Shown here: one piece after another, positions 8,260 through 17,572 of the stretch
How the letters are laid out: every line of letters starts with the position of its first letter
Position numbering within the stretch: the first letter of the stretch is position 1
Assembly: GCA_012727735.1 (NCBI GenBank)
Contig: JAAYGM010000295.1
Location: 1-35,387 of the forward strand
Reading direction: 5' to 3'
From: Bacteroidales bacterium
Lineage (GTDB): Bacteria > Bacteroidota > Bacteroidia > Bacteroidales > Dysgonomonadaceae
Length of the DNA: 35,387 bases
The notes under the pieces: model-generated
Database searches by the model: none
What the model saw: only the letters and a program-made list of their open reading frames with translations
Told to the model about the DNA's origin: nothing
Program-made: the position numbers and the translations under genes

Positions 8260-11200
8260 TTAAAAAGTTAAGTTCACTCCAAAAGTATAAACCATTGGCA
8301 TGGGATAGGTGCCGCCATCAATTCCGAATGCCAGGGCCGATCCTCCGATCTCAGGTGTATACCCTGTATTGCGTGTCCATGTCTTCAGATTTTGAACATT
8401 CGCATAAATACGCAACGATTTCAGGTATACCCTCTGCAGAAAATCGGACTCAAAAGTATATCCCAGTTGGATATTGCGAATTCTGAAGAAACTGCCATCT
8501 TCCACGAAGTAATTGGAATTGATGAGGTTGATTGATCTGGAGGGATTCAGTATAGGCTCCCAGTTAGAGGTGCCTTCACCATTCCATCGGTCCATCCTGT
8601 TTGTCAGGTAGTTGAGTTGAGCGTAGGTGGGATCGTCCCATGTCCTGTATATCTCATTACCATAGACACCCATCATGTCCACTCCGAGGTCGAAGTTTTT
8701 ATAGTCCAGATTGACACTGAAACCATAGGTGAAGTCAGGTGTGGGATTGCCAATCATGGTGCGGTCGTCCTGCGTGATCTCACCATCGCCGTTTACATCG
8801 GTGAACTTCAGATCTCCGGGAGCAACACCCCCTACGCTATTGGGATAATAGCTCTTCACATCTTCCCTATTCTGATAGACACCGGCCACTTTATATCCAA
8901 ACAGATGACCTACGGGATAGCCCTCCAGTGAGCGGGATATACCTCCCGCAGCAAAAATGGCATCTTCGGGACCACGTCCCAGAGAGAGCACCTTGTTATC
9001 CATAGTGGTGAGGTTGGCAGAGAGAGAGTAGTTCAGCCCATCGCTGCCAATCTGGTCCGCCCAGGAAGCCGATACTTCAACCCCCCTGTTTTGTATCTCA
9101 CCCAGATTCTCCAGTGCGTTTTTCGCACCTGAGAAGCCGGCAAGCATCACAATGATATCTTTTGTTACTTTGTTGTAATAGACCGGCTCCAGTCGCAACC
9201 GGTTGTCGAACATATTCAGTTCGAACCCGGCCTCCCATGCGTAGGTCTTCTCCCACGAGAGATCCTGGGGCAGATACTGGATAGAGTATCCGGTGATGAT
9301 GTTGTCTCCGAACACGGCACTGCCCGAGCTCTCCAAACGTGGATAGGTAGGATAATTATATCCCCCGGTGTTCTGACTTCCCAGCACACCCCATGAGCCT
9401 TTTAGTTTCAGGTAATCGATCAATGACTGATCTTTCATGAACGTCTCTTCTGAAACAACCCAGCCGGCACCGAAGGAGTAGAAGTTATCCCATGTATTGC
9501 CTACTGAACGAAATACGGATGCACCGTCGCGACGATAGGAGGCATTGAAAAGATACCTGTTCTGGTAGTTGTAGAGCGCACGTAAAAGATAGGACATGGT
9601 GAAACGCTTGTATTGACTACTGCTGTTGGCTGACGATTTAGTCGGGATGGAGGATATCCACCACTTGTCGCTGTCATTGCTTGGGATGGAGAAGATAATA
9701 TCTTCTATATTCTGACTTCTGGAACCACCCAGTGAAGAATATTCCGTGAAATTGGTGGTTAATCCGCCGGTCAGTGTCAGGTTGTGTTGACCGAATGAGT
9801 TGTCGTAGTTCAATATATAATCCCCCTGTGCCACTGTTCTCGTTGATTTTGACTGTGAAAGAGATTCACTTGTGTTGAGATTTTCTGCTCCCGGAATATC
9901 GGGATTATAGACCGTGATGATTGGACTCAGCGAACGATTCTCGGCCACAGCATAATCGAGAGAAAAGGTGGTTTTAAAGCTGAAGTGATCCAGGAAATCT
10001 ATTTCACCATAGACATTCCCAGCTGCACGATTATTGGTCGCGATATTATGATTGGCCCTGGTAATTACATCAATCAGCGGGTTCCATACCTGCGCCCGCT
10101 GAAAGTCGGGCAGGGTATGTAATAAATCACCCTGTGCGTTATAGATGGGTGAGATGGGGGCAGCTCTGATCGCGCCGCTCACCCCTTTTGCGTCGGTAGG
10201 CTTTGTTCTCGAAGCATTCACCTGGTAACCAAAACGCAGTGCATCGCTGATACTGTATTCACTGCTCAGATTGAGGGTCAGGCGCGCATACTTTTCATTT
10301 TTGATGTTACCATCTTCCGATGTATATCCTACACCAAGATAGAAGCGGTTTCTCTCACCGGAGCCGGTGATGCTAACATTGTTGTTCGTGAGGAATGCAG
10401 TCTGAAAGATCTCATCCTGCCAGTTGGTATCGGCAGACCAGTTAGTATAGTCAAAACTGCCTAATCCTTGATTGATGCGTTATTCATCATATAACTCCCT
10501 GAATTGTGCCGCGTTAGTCATCGGCATCATGTGTGTTACCTCCTTGAAACCCAGTGAGCTGTTGAAGTTCACCACCGTCTGCCCTCTTTTCGCCCGTTTG
10601 GTGTTAACGATGATGACACCGTTGGCTCCACGCACGCCAAAGATAGCGAGAGATGAGGGATCTTTTAATATCTCCATCGATTCAATGTCTGAGGGGTTCA
10701 GATAGTTGATGTTGTCAGAGAATAACCCGTCTACCACATACAGGGGAGAATAACCGTTGATGGAATTTGTACCCCTTATTCTTACCTCCGGATCTTGTCC
10801 GGCACGTCCGGTGTTCACTATCTGTACACCGGCAACCTTACCCTGAACGGATGATATAAGGTTTGTAGTGGGCCTGTTGGCTATTTCATCTGCGTTCAGA
10901 CTGACGATGGAGCCGGTCAGATCTCTTTTTCTGGCAGATCCATATCCGATCACCACTACCTCATCCAGTGCCTGCACATCCTCCGCCATGACAACACTGA
11001 CCACTGAGCGTCCATTGAGCGGTTCCTCAATTGTCAGCATCCCGATATAACTGAATACAATAGTGGCGTCCCCGGGTACATTGCTCAATGTGTAATTGCC
11101 ATCAATATCAGTCACGGTACCGATGGTTGTACCTTTCACCAGTACGGTGACACCTATTGCCGGGTCACCTGTTGCTCCTTCTGTTACCTTACCAGTGACA

Positions 11201-11274
11201 GTAATTTGCTGTTGCGCAATTAAAATAAAAGAAAACAGCAATAAATTGATAGCTGTTGCAATTTTCAATTTCAT
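8260..11274 (-). pseudogene. susC: SusC-family TonB-dependent transporter of PUL 1, broken by an in-frame TAA
   Basis: ATG 11274 to stop 8260-8262 spans 1005 codons in one frame, normal SusC length, with a single internal TAA at codon 265 (10480-10482). The upstream part has a signal peptide, a carboxypeptidase-regulatory-like domain (GKVTEGATGDPAIGVTVLVK, TVTDIDGNYTL), a TonB-box-like segment (LDEVVVIGYGSARKRDLTG) and the plug (VRIRGTNSINGYSPLYVVDG). The downstream part is the beta barrel, ending in a typical YTFGVNLTF. Reading through the stop gives RELYDE-stop-RINQGLGSFDYTNWS, which aligns naturally if TAA replaces CAA (LYDEQRIN). The second half has no credible start of its own; the first start-like codon is GTG 10221, inside conserved barrel sequence. 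The predicted product lacks the barrel, so glycan import by PUL 1 would fail unless the stop is read through or is an error. Confidence 0.9.
10480..10482 (-). other. Premature in-frame TAA in susC
   Basis: The plus strand reads tta, which is TAA on the minus strand. The codons before it encode RELYDE and those after it RINQGL in the same frame. A one-base C-to-T change from CAA (Gln) explains it. No length change is needed, which argues against an indel error but not against a base-call error. Confidence 0.88.
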
Positions 11275-11367
11275 GGGTTCATCGTTTTTTAGTTTGAAAT
11301 AACATTCAAGGCAAAGAAAATGAACCCCACTATCACAAAAAAATAAGATACCTCATTAAAAATACGT

Positions 11368-11383
11368 TATGTTTTATAACATA
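11368..11383. promoter_or_regulatory. Palindrome upstream of susC, candidate operator
   Basis: TATGTT-TTAT-AACATA is a perfect inverted repeat with 6-bp arms, about 94 bp upstream of the susC start, in the 204-bp gap between the LuxR-type regulator and susC. Dimeric LuxR-type regulators bind sites of this size. The gap is very AT-rich, so chance is a real alternative. I found no exact TAnnTTTG promoter box in this gap. Confidence 0.25.
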
Positions 11384-11478
11384 TTTTCAAAGGATACTTT
11401 TCTACTACAGTATACGAAGTTAAATAGCTAAATATTAAGCGGATATAATATTTAAAATAATAAGTGTACAGTAGCCAT

Positions 11479-14361
11479 TTAATAGAATTCTATCATGAAA
11501 TTAACCAAATTCTCTGATTCAGCCAGGTTCAGTTTCTTGCGTAAACGGTATCTTGCGGCTTCAACTCCACGGGTAGATATATTTAACATAGATGCGATCT
11601 CTTTAGAGGAGTAGTTTAATCTGAGAAGTGCACACAGTTTTAAATCAGTAGGGGTAAGGGTGGAGTATCTCTCTTTTAGTTTACGGAAAAAATTCTGATG
11701 AATAAGATCGAAATTATACTGGAATAGCGTCCATTCATCCTCATCGGATAAATTTTTACCGATCATTTTCACCAGTTCATTCCCTTCGGATCGATTTATT
11801 TTACCTGTAAGAATCTGGTTTTGAATATTGGAGCGTAAATTCCTCAAAAATTCTGAATGGTTGATAATCAGCATGGTGGCACTTGCCAACTCTTTACTCT
11901 TAAAGATGAGTTCAGATTCAAGTTTTTCATTTCGCAAAGTGGTAATCTCTTTTTCCTGCCGTTCAAGTTGAGTAAGTCGTCTGTTCTCCTGCTCCATAAA
12001 GTGATGGTTTTTCTTGCGTATAATCTTCTGTACATGTCTTTTAACAATCAATCCGCTTAGCAATAGAATGATGATGATATACGACATGATTGCCCACCAT
12101 GTTTTGTACCATGGGTTTTTTATGCGGAAAGAGAAGCTGACAGCCGAAAGTTCATTTCCGGAATTATCCAGTACGCGGGCTTTCAGGATATACTCATCGG
12201 CCGGCAGGTTGTTATAGGAGATGGAAAGGTTCTCATCAGCCGTCACCCATCGGTTATCATATCCATGCAGAAAACACTCCACGCGGAATATTTTTTTTGA
12301 GAACTCCGGATGGCTGAACTGAAAAACGATATCGTTATTTTCGTATGCGATAACCCCCCCCTTTTTCGGATCAAGATAGAAGGTGCGGTCATTCTTGCGG
12401 TCATAATATTCCACGGAGGAGATCTGCAGATCACCAGCTTCCTGCACAATCTCTTCAGGGAATCTGTATCTGCCTATTCCGCCATTCAGACAAAAATATG
12501 ATACGCTATCACCCGCTACATAAACGTTTGCTCTTCCCTCGTTGGGAGGGTTGTTCAGGATGCTGTAAGGGATACGGTCCTTCAATCTGTATCTGCTCTG
12601 TTTGAATTCAACCAGTGCGTACTCTGAGTTGCGGATAAACCAGAATAGATCATCGTTCACCGGAACGATACGATAGCTGTCGACAAAACCCGGAAGGTCA
12701 TTGTTCAGCAACTTAAAAGGAACAATTGTCTGTTGAATGTCATCATAGGTGTAAAAGCTGTTGCCATCGGCAAAGACAATGCGTCCCTTGAGCTTCATCA
12801 CTTTTACCGGGCGCAGTGCAGCGACCTGTGAGGAGTCGAGTGACAGATAGTTTTCTATCTCAGCCACCTGGCTCAGGTCACTCTCCAGTTTCAGGCGATA
12901 TACTCCTTTGTACATGTGTCCCGCCCATATATTACCTGTATGGTCCACTTCTAGGTTTTTTATCAGGTCGGAGAACCCTTTTATCTGATGGCTGAAAACC
13001 CAGTCGCCGAACGAATCCTTTGTGTAAAGATAAATGGCAGTATAGGTTGACTCTAGCAATATATTTTTTCCATTCAGAGTTGTCTCTGTCATATCCATAC
13101 CACCGGTACGTACACCGGTAATACGCACTTCACTCACTTTCTCAAGAAGGGAAGTGCCAAGGTTGTGTCCCACAAATATCTGTTCTCCGAAATCTTTAAT
13201 AAACCATGACTGGTTATCGAAACCAGGCAGACGGGAGATTTTCTTCTCATTGTCAGGGTAACTGTAGATACCCTGATTTGTCGCCAGGTAAAGCCTGTTG
13301 TTGAATAGAAGAATATCCTCTACCAGGCCAATCTGAATCGCTGTAGGTTCAAAAAAGGAAAAGGGGGAGTTTGGACGGATATTGGAGATGCCATTGTCCA
13401 ACGCGGCCCAGATGCTGTTGTCCCGGTCATTGTAAAGCGCCAGGACTGTATTGTTGTTCAGTCCGTTAGAACGATTGATATGCCACTGTTCCTCTCCCTT
13501 GTTATTGATGGCGAACAAACCGTTGTTCAAGGTGCCAAAAACATATTGTGAACCACCGGAAAAGATTGCTCTATTCACTATAGCCTGCTGGAGATCTGTT
13601 TCGATAGCACTCTTCCAGGGAACAAGCGTGTTATTCTTTTCTGAATAAATATAGAGTCCGCTCTTCGGGGTCACCAGCAGATAGTCTTCATTGTAAGGTA
13701 AAACAGCCACTACATTGTCACCATTTAATTGTTCCCGTTTAACAACCGGATTGAATTTCTCCCCATCGAAACGGCTGAAGTGGTCGTTGATCAACTGAGC
13801 AAACAGATTGTTCCCGGATGGAAAGAAATACAAGACGGCCGGATAGGGCTTATAGGTGGTAACTTTCTCACCGTCATAGATGAAAAACGCAGAAAAGGAC
13901 TGGAAATATAATTTATTTTCGAAAAGGCATATCTTCCATATCTCATCGTTATGGAATTCATAGCCCTTAACAAGGTCCCTGAGAGATTGATAGATAAGCT
14001 GATTGGTCTGATCTCGCTCAAAGTAACCGAACTCTTCAAAAGAACCCACATAAATACGTTCGGAAGTACTGTTGGTATCAATGAAAATGGATTTGACTGA
14101 GAGATTGTTGGGAAGTACGTGGTGATACCAGTTGACGCCGTCAAAACTCATCAACCCGTTGTTGTTGCCGATATATACCATCCCGTTACTCCCTTGTGAG
14201 ATGGCCCAGTTCTGGTTGCCCGATTTGTAATCGCTAGTGGTATAATTATAAACGGGGGGGATAAAAGGAATATCCAGTGCCCAGCCTTTCATTGGGAGAG
14301 CAATACAGATTGCGGTAATGAATGCCGCATAAAAATTGTTTCTGGCAATGCGGTTGATCAT
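11479..14361 (-). CDS. Membrane-spanning beta-propeller sensor with LuxR-type HTH (one-component regulator)
   Basis: 960 aa. Signal peptide to about residue 28; a large periplasmic sensor of two-component-regulator propeller repeats (NQNWAISQGSNGMVYIGNNNGLMSFDG, NSIWAALDNGISNI); a Y_Y_Y-type domain at about 680-745; one membrane segment at about 750-773 (WWAIMSYIIIILLLSGLIV); a coiled coil at about 785-825 (ENRRLTQLERQEKEITTLRN); and a C-terminal LuxR/GerE HTH at about 900-955 (LTPTDLKLCALLRL, KEIASMLNISTRGVEAARYR). There is no histidine kinase or receiver domain, so it probably couples glycan sensing directly to DNA binding. It lies 204 bp upstream of susC on the same strand and is the natural candidate regulator of PUL 1. 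It is intact. Its base composition looks more AT-rich than the susCD-glycosidase block, judged by eye. Confidence 0.9.
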   Translation of the reverse strand: MINRIARNNFYAAFITAICIALPMKGWALDIPFIPPVYNYTTSDYKSGNQNWAISQGSNGMVYIGNNNGLMSFDGVNWYHHVLPNNLSVKSIFIDTNSTSERIYVGSFEEFGYFERDQTNQLIYQSLRDLVKGYEFHNDEIWKICLFENKLYFQSFSAFFIYDGEKVTTYKPYPAVLYFFPSGNNLFAQLINDHFSRFDGEKFNPVVKREQLNGDNVVAVLPYNEDYLLVTPKSGLYIYSEKNNTLVPWKSAIETDLQQAIVNRAIFSGGSQYVFGTLNNGLFAINNKGEEQWHINRSNGLNNNTVLALYNDRDNSIWAALDNGISNIRPNSPFSFFEPTAIQIGLVEDILLFNNRLYLATNQGIYSYPDNEKKISRLPGFDNQSWFIKDFGEQIFVGHNLGTSLLEKVSEVRITGVRTGGMDMTETTLNGKNILLESTYTAIYLYTKDSFGDWVFSHQIKGFSDLIKNLEVDHTGNIWAGHMYKGVYRLKLESDLSQVAEIENYLSLDSSQVAALRPVKVMKLKGRIVFADGNSFYTYDDIQQTIVPFKLLNNDLPGFVDSYRIVPVNDDLFWFIRNSEYALVEFKQSRYRLKDRIPYSILNNPPNEGRANVYVAGDSVSYFCLNGGIGRYRFPEEIVQEAGDLQISSVEYYDRKNDRTFYLDPKKGGVIAYENNDIVFQFSHPEFSKKIFRVECFLHGYDNRWVTADENLSISYNNLPADEYILKARVLDNSGNELSAVSFSFRIKNPWYKTWWAIMSYIIIILLLSGLIVKRHVQKIIRKKNHHFMEQENRRLTQLERQEKEITTLRNEKLESELIFKSKELASATMLIINHSEFLRNLRSNIQNQILTGKINRSEGNELVKMIGKNLSDEDEWTLFQYNFDLIHQNFFRKLKERYSTLTPTDLKLCALLRLNYSSKEIASMLNISTRGVEAARYRLRKKLNLAESENLVNFMIEFY

Positions 14362-14393
14362 ATATCAGAAATGCATATTTCAGAAGAATGAAA

Positions 14394-15209
14394 CTATCTC
14401 TTTTGCAACAGGCCCTCTATTTCATTTTCGTTTAGCACTTTCACGTTCGTGAAAAGAAATTTCTCATCGAGGAAATTTCCATATTGGTTGCATTCAGTGA
14501 TCGCTGCATTCAAATGCGATTTCACATCCCTGTCGAATGGAAAGAGCATAAGAAATGTGAAATATTGATCCCTCATCTCAAATTGTTCTATCACCACATC
14601 TGCTTTCTGCAGTTGGAATAAAAATTCCCGTTCCACAATCTCCTTCTGCAAATCGGTTAGTTTCTGTCTTTTGTTGGTAGTGAAGAGCGCAAAAAAACGC
14701 AGTTTCTTGTCGTGCCCTCCCAGACCGGAGGAGATATATACTTGTTGTTGTCCCGACAGATCGGAACTCAGTACGATGCGACTGCTGACCAACGCCATGG
14801 AAGACCAGTGAAGCAACTCGGGGTCAGAGGGGCTGCTATGATATGTTTCAATGGAACGATAGGCTCCCACATCGGGTATGGATGCCAGCAAGGTCAGACT
14901 TCTTTTTTTCCGTTCGATGGATTCATCGGGCGAAAAGAGAATGGCAACTTCTTCATCGCGGATAAACGGGTTGTTTTCTTTTCTTAATCTGTCGAAATAT
15001 CTGAAATATTCCATCTGCTCCTCAATCGGAACAAGGTCCTCGAGGATATGGAACGAGTCAATTCCTTGTTCGTTCAGCGTTTCCCGTAATTTAGCCAAAA
15101 GATCATCTTGTCCACTCATAAAGACAAAGATAGGTTTTTTTTCGTTGTTTACTCTTTTCTCTCTCGCTAAATATTGTCTGTCTCCCGACTTAATTTTCTT
15201 AAATTTCAT
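14394..15209 (-). CDS. Conserved hypothetical protein, divergent from dut
   Basis: 271 aa from ATG 15209. The frame extends upstream to a GTG at 15272, but that would use up the whole 65-bp divergent promoter region shared with dut, so I prefer the ATG. I do not recognise a named domain. The protein is soluble and highly charged, without a signal peptide or membrane segment: a basic N-terminus (MKFKKIKSGDRQYLAREKR), then an alternating alpha/beta pattern (KPIFVFMSGQDDLLAKLRETLNEQGIDSF, EEVAILFSPDESIERKKR). There are no Cys-pair or catalytic signatures. A cytoplasmic location is likely. It ends 32 bp before the LuxR-type regulator, so the two may be co-transcribed. No function is proposed. Confidence 0.75.
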   Translation of the reverse strand: MKFKKIKSGDRQYLAREKRVNNEKKPIFVFMSGQDDLLAKLRETLNEQGIDSFHILEDLVPIEEQMEYFRYFDRLRKENNPFIRDEEVAILFSPDESIERKKRSLTLLASIPDVGAYRSIETYHSSPSDPELLHWSSMALVSSRIVLSSDLSGQQQVYISSGLGGHDKKLRFFALFTTNKRQKLTDLQKEIVEREFLFQLQKADVVIEQFEMRDQYFTFLMLFPFDRDVKSHLNAAITECNQYGNFLDEKFLFTNVKVLNENEIEGLLQKR

Positions 15210-15212
15210 CAA

Positions 15213-15247
15213 TTTGACACTTAATTCCACAGAATTGTATAAATTCG
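15213..15247 (+). promoter_or_regulatory. Possible promoter of dut
   Basis: In the 65-bp gap between the divergent hypothetical gene and dut, TTTG (15213-15216, within TTTGACA) could be a -33 box and TAAATTCG (15240-15247) a -7 box with one mismatch to TAnnTTTG. The 23-base spacing is longer than the usual 19-21, so the call is weak. Confidence 0.25.
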
Positions 15248-15274
15248 CACAATCAAATTGAATAACCACCACCG

Positions 15275-15709
15275 ATGAAGATTAAAATAGTCAACAAATC
15301 CGGACATCCTCTTCCTGAATATGCCACAGCTTATGCAGCTGGTATGGACCTGCGCGCAAATGTTGATCAACCGGTTGTGTTGAAACCACTGGAACGGTCC
15401 CTAGTACCCACAGGTATTTACATTCAGTTACCCGAAGGATACGAAGCACAAATTCGTCCCCGCAGCGGGTTGGCCATCAAACATGGCATCAGTATTGTGA
15501 ACGCACCCGGAACAATTGACGCCGATTATCGCGGTGAAATACGTGTGATCCTTGTCAACCTGTCGAAGGAAAGCTTCACCATCAATGACGGTGAACGTAT
15601 CTGTCAAATGGTGATTGCGCAACATGCACATGTACAATGGGAGAGGGTCGACGTCCTCGAGGAGACGGAGCGCGGTACCGGCGGGTTTGGACATACAGGA
15701 CAAAAATAA
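15275..15709 (+). CDS. dut: dUTP diphosphatase (dUTPase)
   Basis: 144 aa, normal length for the trimeric all-beta enzyme. It hydrolyses dUTP to dUMP and diphosphate, keeping uracil out of DNA and supplying dUMP for thymidylate synthesis in the cytoplasm. All five family motifs are present in order: AGMDLRA (22-28), PRSGLA (62-67), [14 protein letters not shown] (76-89, with the catalytic Asp), [10 protein letters not shown] (107-116) and [10 protein letters not shown] (133-142), the C-terminal P-loop-like arm. A TPR gene follows 16 bp downstream, so the two are probably one transcript. Confidence 0.98.
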   Translation: MKIKIVNKSGHPLPEYATAYAAGMDLRANVDQPVVLKPLERSLVPTGIYIQLPEGYEAQIRPRSGLAIKHGISIVNAPGTIDADYRGEIRVILVNLSKESFTINDGERICQMVIAQHAHVQWERVDVLEETERGTGGFGHTGQK

Positions 15710-15725
15710 CAACCATAAGCAAAGA

Positions 15726-17471
15726 ATGCATTATACAATCACGATAAGAATACTGTCTCTCTGTCTCGTTTTGTCTACGCTGATCTCAGGTATATTGCCG
15801 GTAGAGGCAGTCGCTCAGCATGAGATCACAGGCGCACAGCTCAGTGATGAATCACGACGTAAATTTGATTATTATTTCTACGAAGCACTGAATGCCAAGG
15901 CCCTGGGTAAATATGATGAAGCCCTCGATTTTTTCCGGCACTCCCATGCGCTTGATTCTACCAACGCCAGCGTATTGATAGAACTTGGCACTTTTTATAA
16001 TGTCCTGCAGGAGAAAAACACCGCACTCGCTTACTTTCAGAAAGCTGTTCATTACGACAAAACCAACTATTACTACAACATGATGCTTGCAGGATTAAGT
16101 AAAGAACTTGATCTGAAGCAGGATGTGGTGGATATTTACGAACGGCTGCTAACGCTCTACCCTGATAAACTCGATCTTAATTTTGAATTGGCAAATGCAT
16201 ATGCCGACAACGGAGAACTACAGAAAGCCATCGACGCACTGAACAGGCTGGAGAAAGGAGTTGGGATATCCGAGATGATCACATTGAATAAGTTTCGCCT
16301 CTACTCACTGTTGAACAAGAAAGAGAAAGCGTTTGAAGAGATAGAGCAGATCATTGACAAGAACCCGGCCAATCCCAGATATCTTGTGCTGATGGGAGAT
16401 CTGTACATGGAAGATAATCAGAGTAAAAAAGCACTACGATACTACGAACAGGCAAAGCAAATCGATCCTGATTTTCCGTCACTCATTCTCTCTATGGTCA
16501 ACTATTACGAAAAGAATAATAATAAACCTGCTGCCAGGGGAGAGTTGCAGAAAGCCATCACCGGCAGTACGCTGGAGGTGGATACCAAACTGCAACTGCT
16601 CACGCGTTACCTGGGCATCCTGCAACAAGATAAACAGGATCTGAAGCAGGCCAACTCACTCTTTGAAGAACTCTTTGAACAATATCCCAACAATACGCAG
16701 CTCAACATGATCTATGGTAATGTTCTTCTGTTACAAAACGACAAGCAGGGGGCCATGGAGCAGTTCGGGATCTACACCAGAGATAACCCCGGCGATCCTG
16801 CCGGATATGAGCAGATATTGCGATTGGCTCTGCCTGATGAGGATCTGGAGAAAGTGAAGGAGGTTACCACGGAAGCATTGAAGCATCTTCCCGGCGAGCC
16901 GCAGTTCTACTTTTACCTTGGTGCCGTTAATTACCAGCAGGAGAATTATGAGGAAGCACTCGCAACGTTTGAAGAGGGACTGGAGCATGCCGTGTTCACC
17001 AACCCGGCCGTAGAATCTGATTTTCATGCACAGATAGGTGATCTGAACTATTTCCTCGGTAACAAGGAGATTGCATTTAAGAGTTATGAAAAAGCATTAA
17101 AGTTGAACCCTCAGAATCTCCCGGTATTAAACAATTACAGTTATTATCTGTCATTGGAGAGAAAGGATCTCGATAAAGCTGAGATGATGAGTGGTATCAC
17201 CATCAAGGCGGAGCCGATGAATCCTACCTACCTCGATACATACGGGTGGGTTTTGTTCGAACAGGGTTCCTATATCATGGCTAAAATATATATCGAGAAA
17301 GCGATTGAATACAGCGAGGAAGAGCCTTCTGCTGAAGTGCTCGAGCATTACGGAGATGTATTATTCAGGACAGGGGACATAGAAAAGGCGCTGGAGCAAT
17401 GGAGAAAATCCAAGGAGATGGGAAGTGACTCCTCAACGCTGGACGAAAAAATAGACAGAGGCCGGTTATGA
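15726..17471 (+). CDS. Tetratricopeptide-repeat protein, exported
   Basis: 581 aa from ATG 15726. An upstream in-frame start at 15615 would lie inside dut; the chosen Met begins a clear signal peptide (ILSLCLVLSTLISGILPVEAVAQ), so the protein is periplasmic or membrane-associated. The rest is an array of about 12-14 TPR-like helical repeats, such as AKALGKYDEALDFFRHSHAL, NTALAYFQKAVHYDKTNYYY, SKKALRYYEQAKQIDPDFPS, ENYEEALATFEEGLEHAV and KEIAFKSYEKALKLNPQNLP. TPRs are protein-binding scaffolds. The dut-TPR-DUF4292-EnvC order, which I recall from other Bacteroidales, suggests an envelope-assembly role, but no partner can be named. Confidence 0.9.
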   Translation: MHYTITIRILSLCLVLSTLISGILPVEAVAQHEITGAQLSDESRRKFDYYFYEALNAKALGKYDEALDFFRHSHALDSTNASVLIELGTFYNVLQEKNTALAYFQKAVHYDKTNYYYNMMLAGLSKELDLKQDVVDIYERLLTLYPDKLDLNFELANAYADNGELQKAIDALNRLEKGVGISEMITLNKFRLYSLLNKKEKAFEEIEQIIDKNPANPRYLVLMGDLYMEDNQSKKALRYYEQAKQIDPDFPSLILSMVNYYEKNNNKPAARGELQKAITGSTLEVDTKLQLLTRYLGILQQDKQDLKQANSLFEELFEQYPNNTQLNMIYGNVLLLQNDKQGAMEQFGIYTRDNPGDPAGYEQILRLALPDEDLEKVKEVTTEALKHLPGEPQFYFYLGAVNYQQENYEEALATFEEGLEHAVFTNPAVESDFHAQIGDLNYFLGNKEIAFKSYEKALKLNPQNLPVLNNYSYYLSLERKDLDKAEMMSGITIKAEPMNPTYLDTYGWVLFEQGSYIMAKIYIEKAIEYSEEEPSAEVLEHYGDVLFRTGDIEKALEQWRKSKEMGSDSSTLDEKIDRGRL

Positions 17472-17496
17472 CAAATTTCACACTGAGCGCACAATG

Positions 17497-17517
17497 AGAG
17501 ATAATCACTCTATCTCT
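17497..17517 (+). other. Intergenic hairpin after the TPR gene
   Basis: AGAGATA and TATCTCT form a perfect 7-bp stem with a 7-base loop in the 101-bp gap between the TPR gene and the DUF4292 gene. It is AT-rich and not followed by a T run, so it does not look like an intrinsic terminator; it may simply be chance. Confidence 0.25.
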
Positions 17518-17572
17518 GGCAAGTGACATGATAGCTAAAATAGAGTAAACAAGTTTAATAAATAGAGAAGCA

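Noticed and set aside
8260-10221. A separate, shorter TonB-receptor gene starting at 10221
   Set aside because: Its first start-like codon is a GTG inside conserved barrel sequence; the same frame is coding back to 10479 and joins the upstream half in frame across one TAA.
148-10482. Stop-codon reassignment explaining the two internal stops
   Set aside because: TAA, TAG and TGA all end other intact genes here (for example TAG of the EnvC-like and GH2 genes, TAA of GH3, TGA of the sulfatase), and the two internal stops are different codons.
15210-15272. GTG start extending the hypothetical protein to 15272
   Set aside because: It would fill the divergent promoter region to within 2 bp of the dut start; ATG 15209 is simpler.
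15615-15725. Extended N-terminus of the TPR protein overlapping dut
   Set aside because: The extension is the dut 3' end read in another frame; the ATG at 15726 starts a proper signal peptide.
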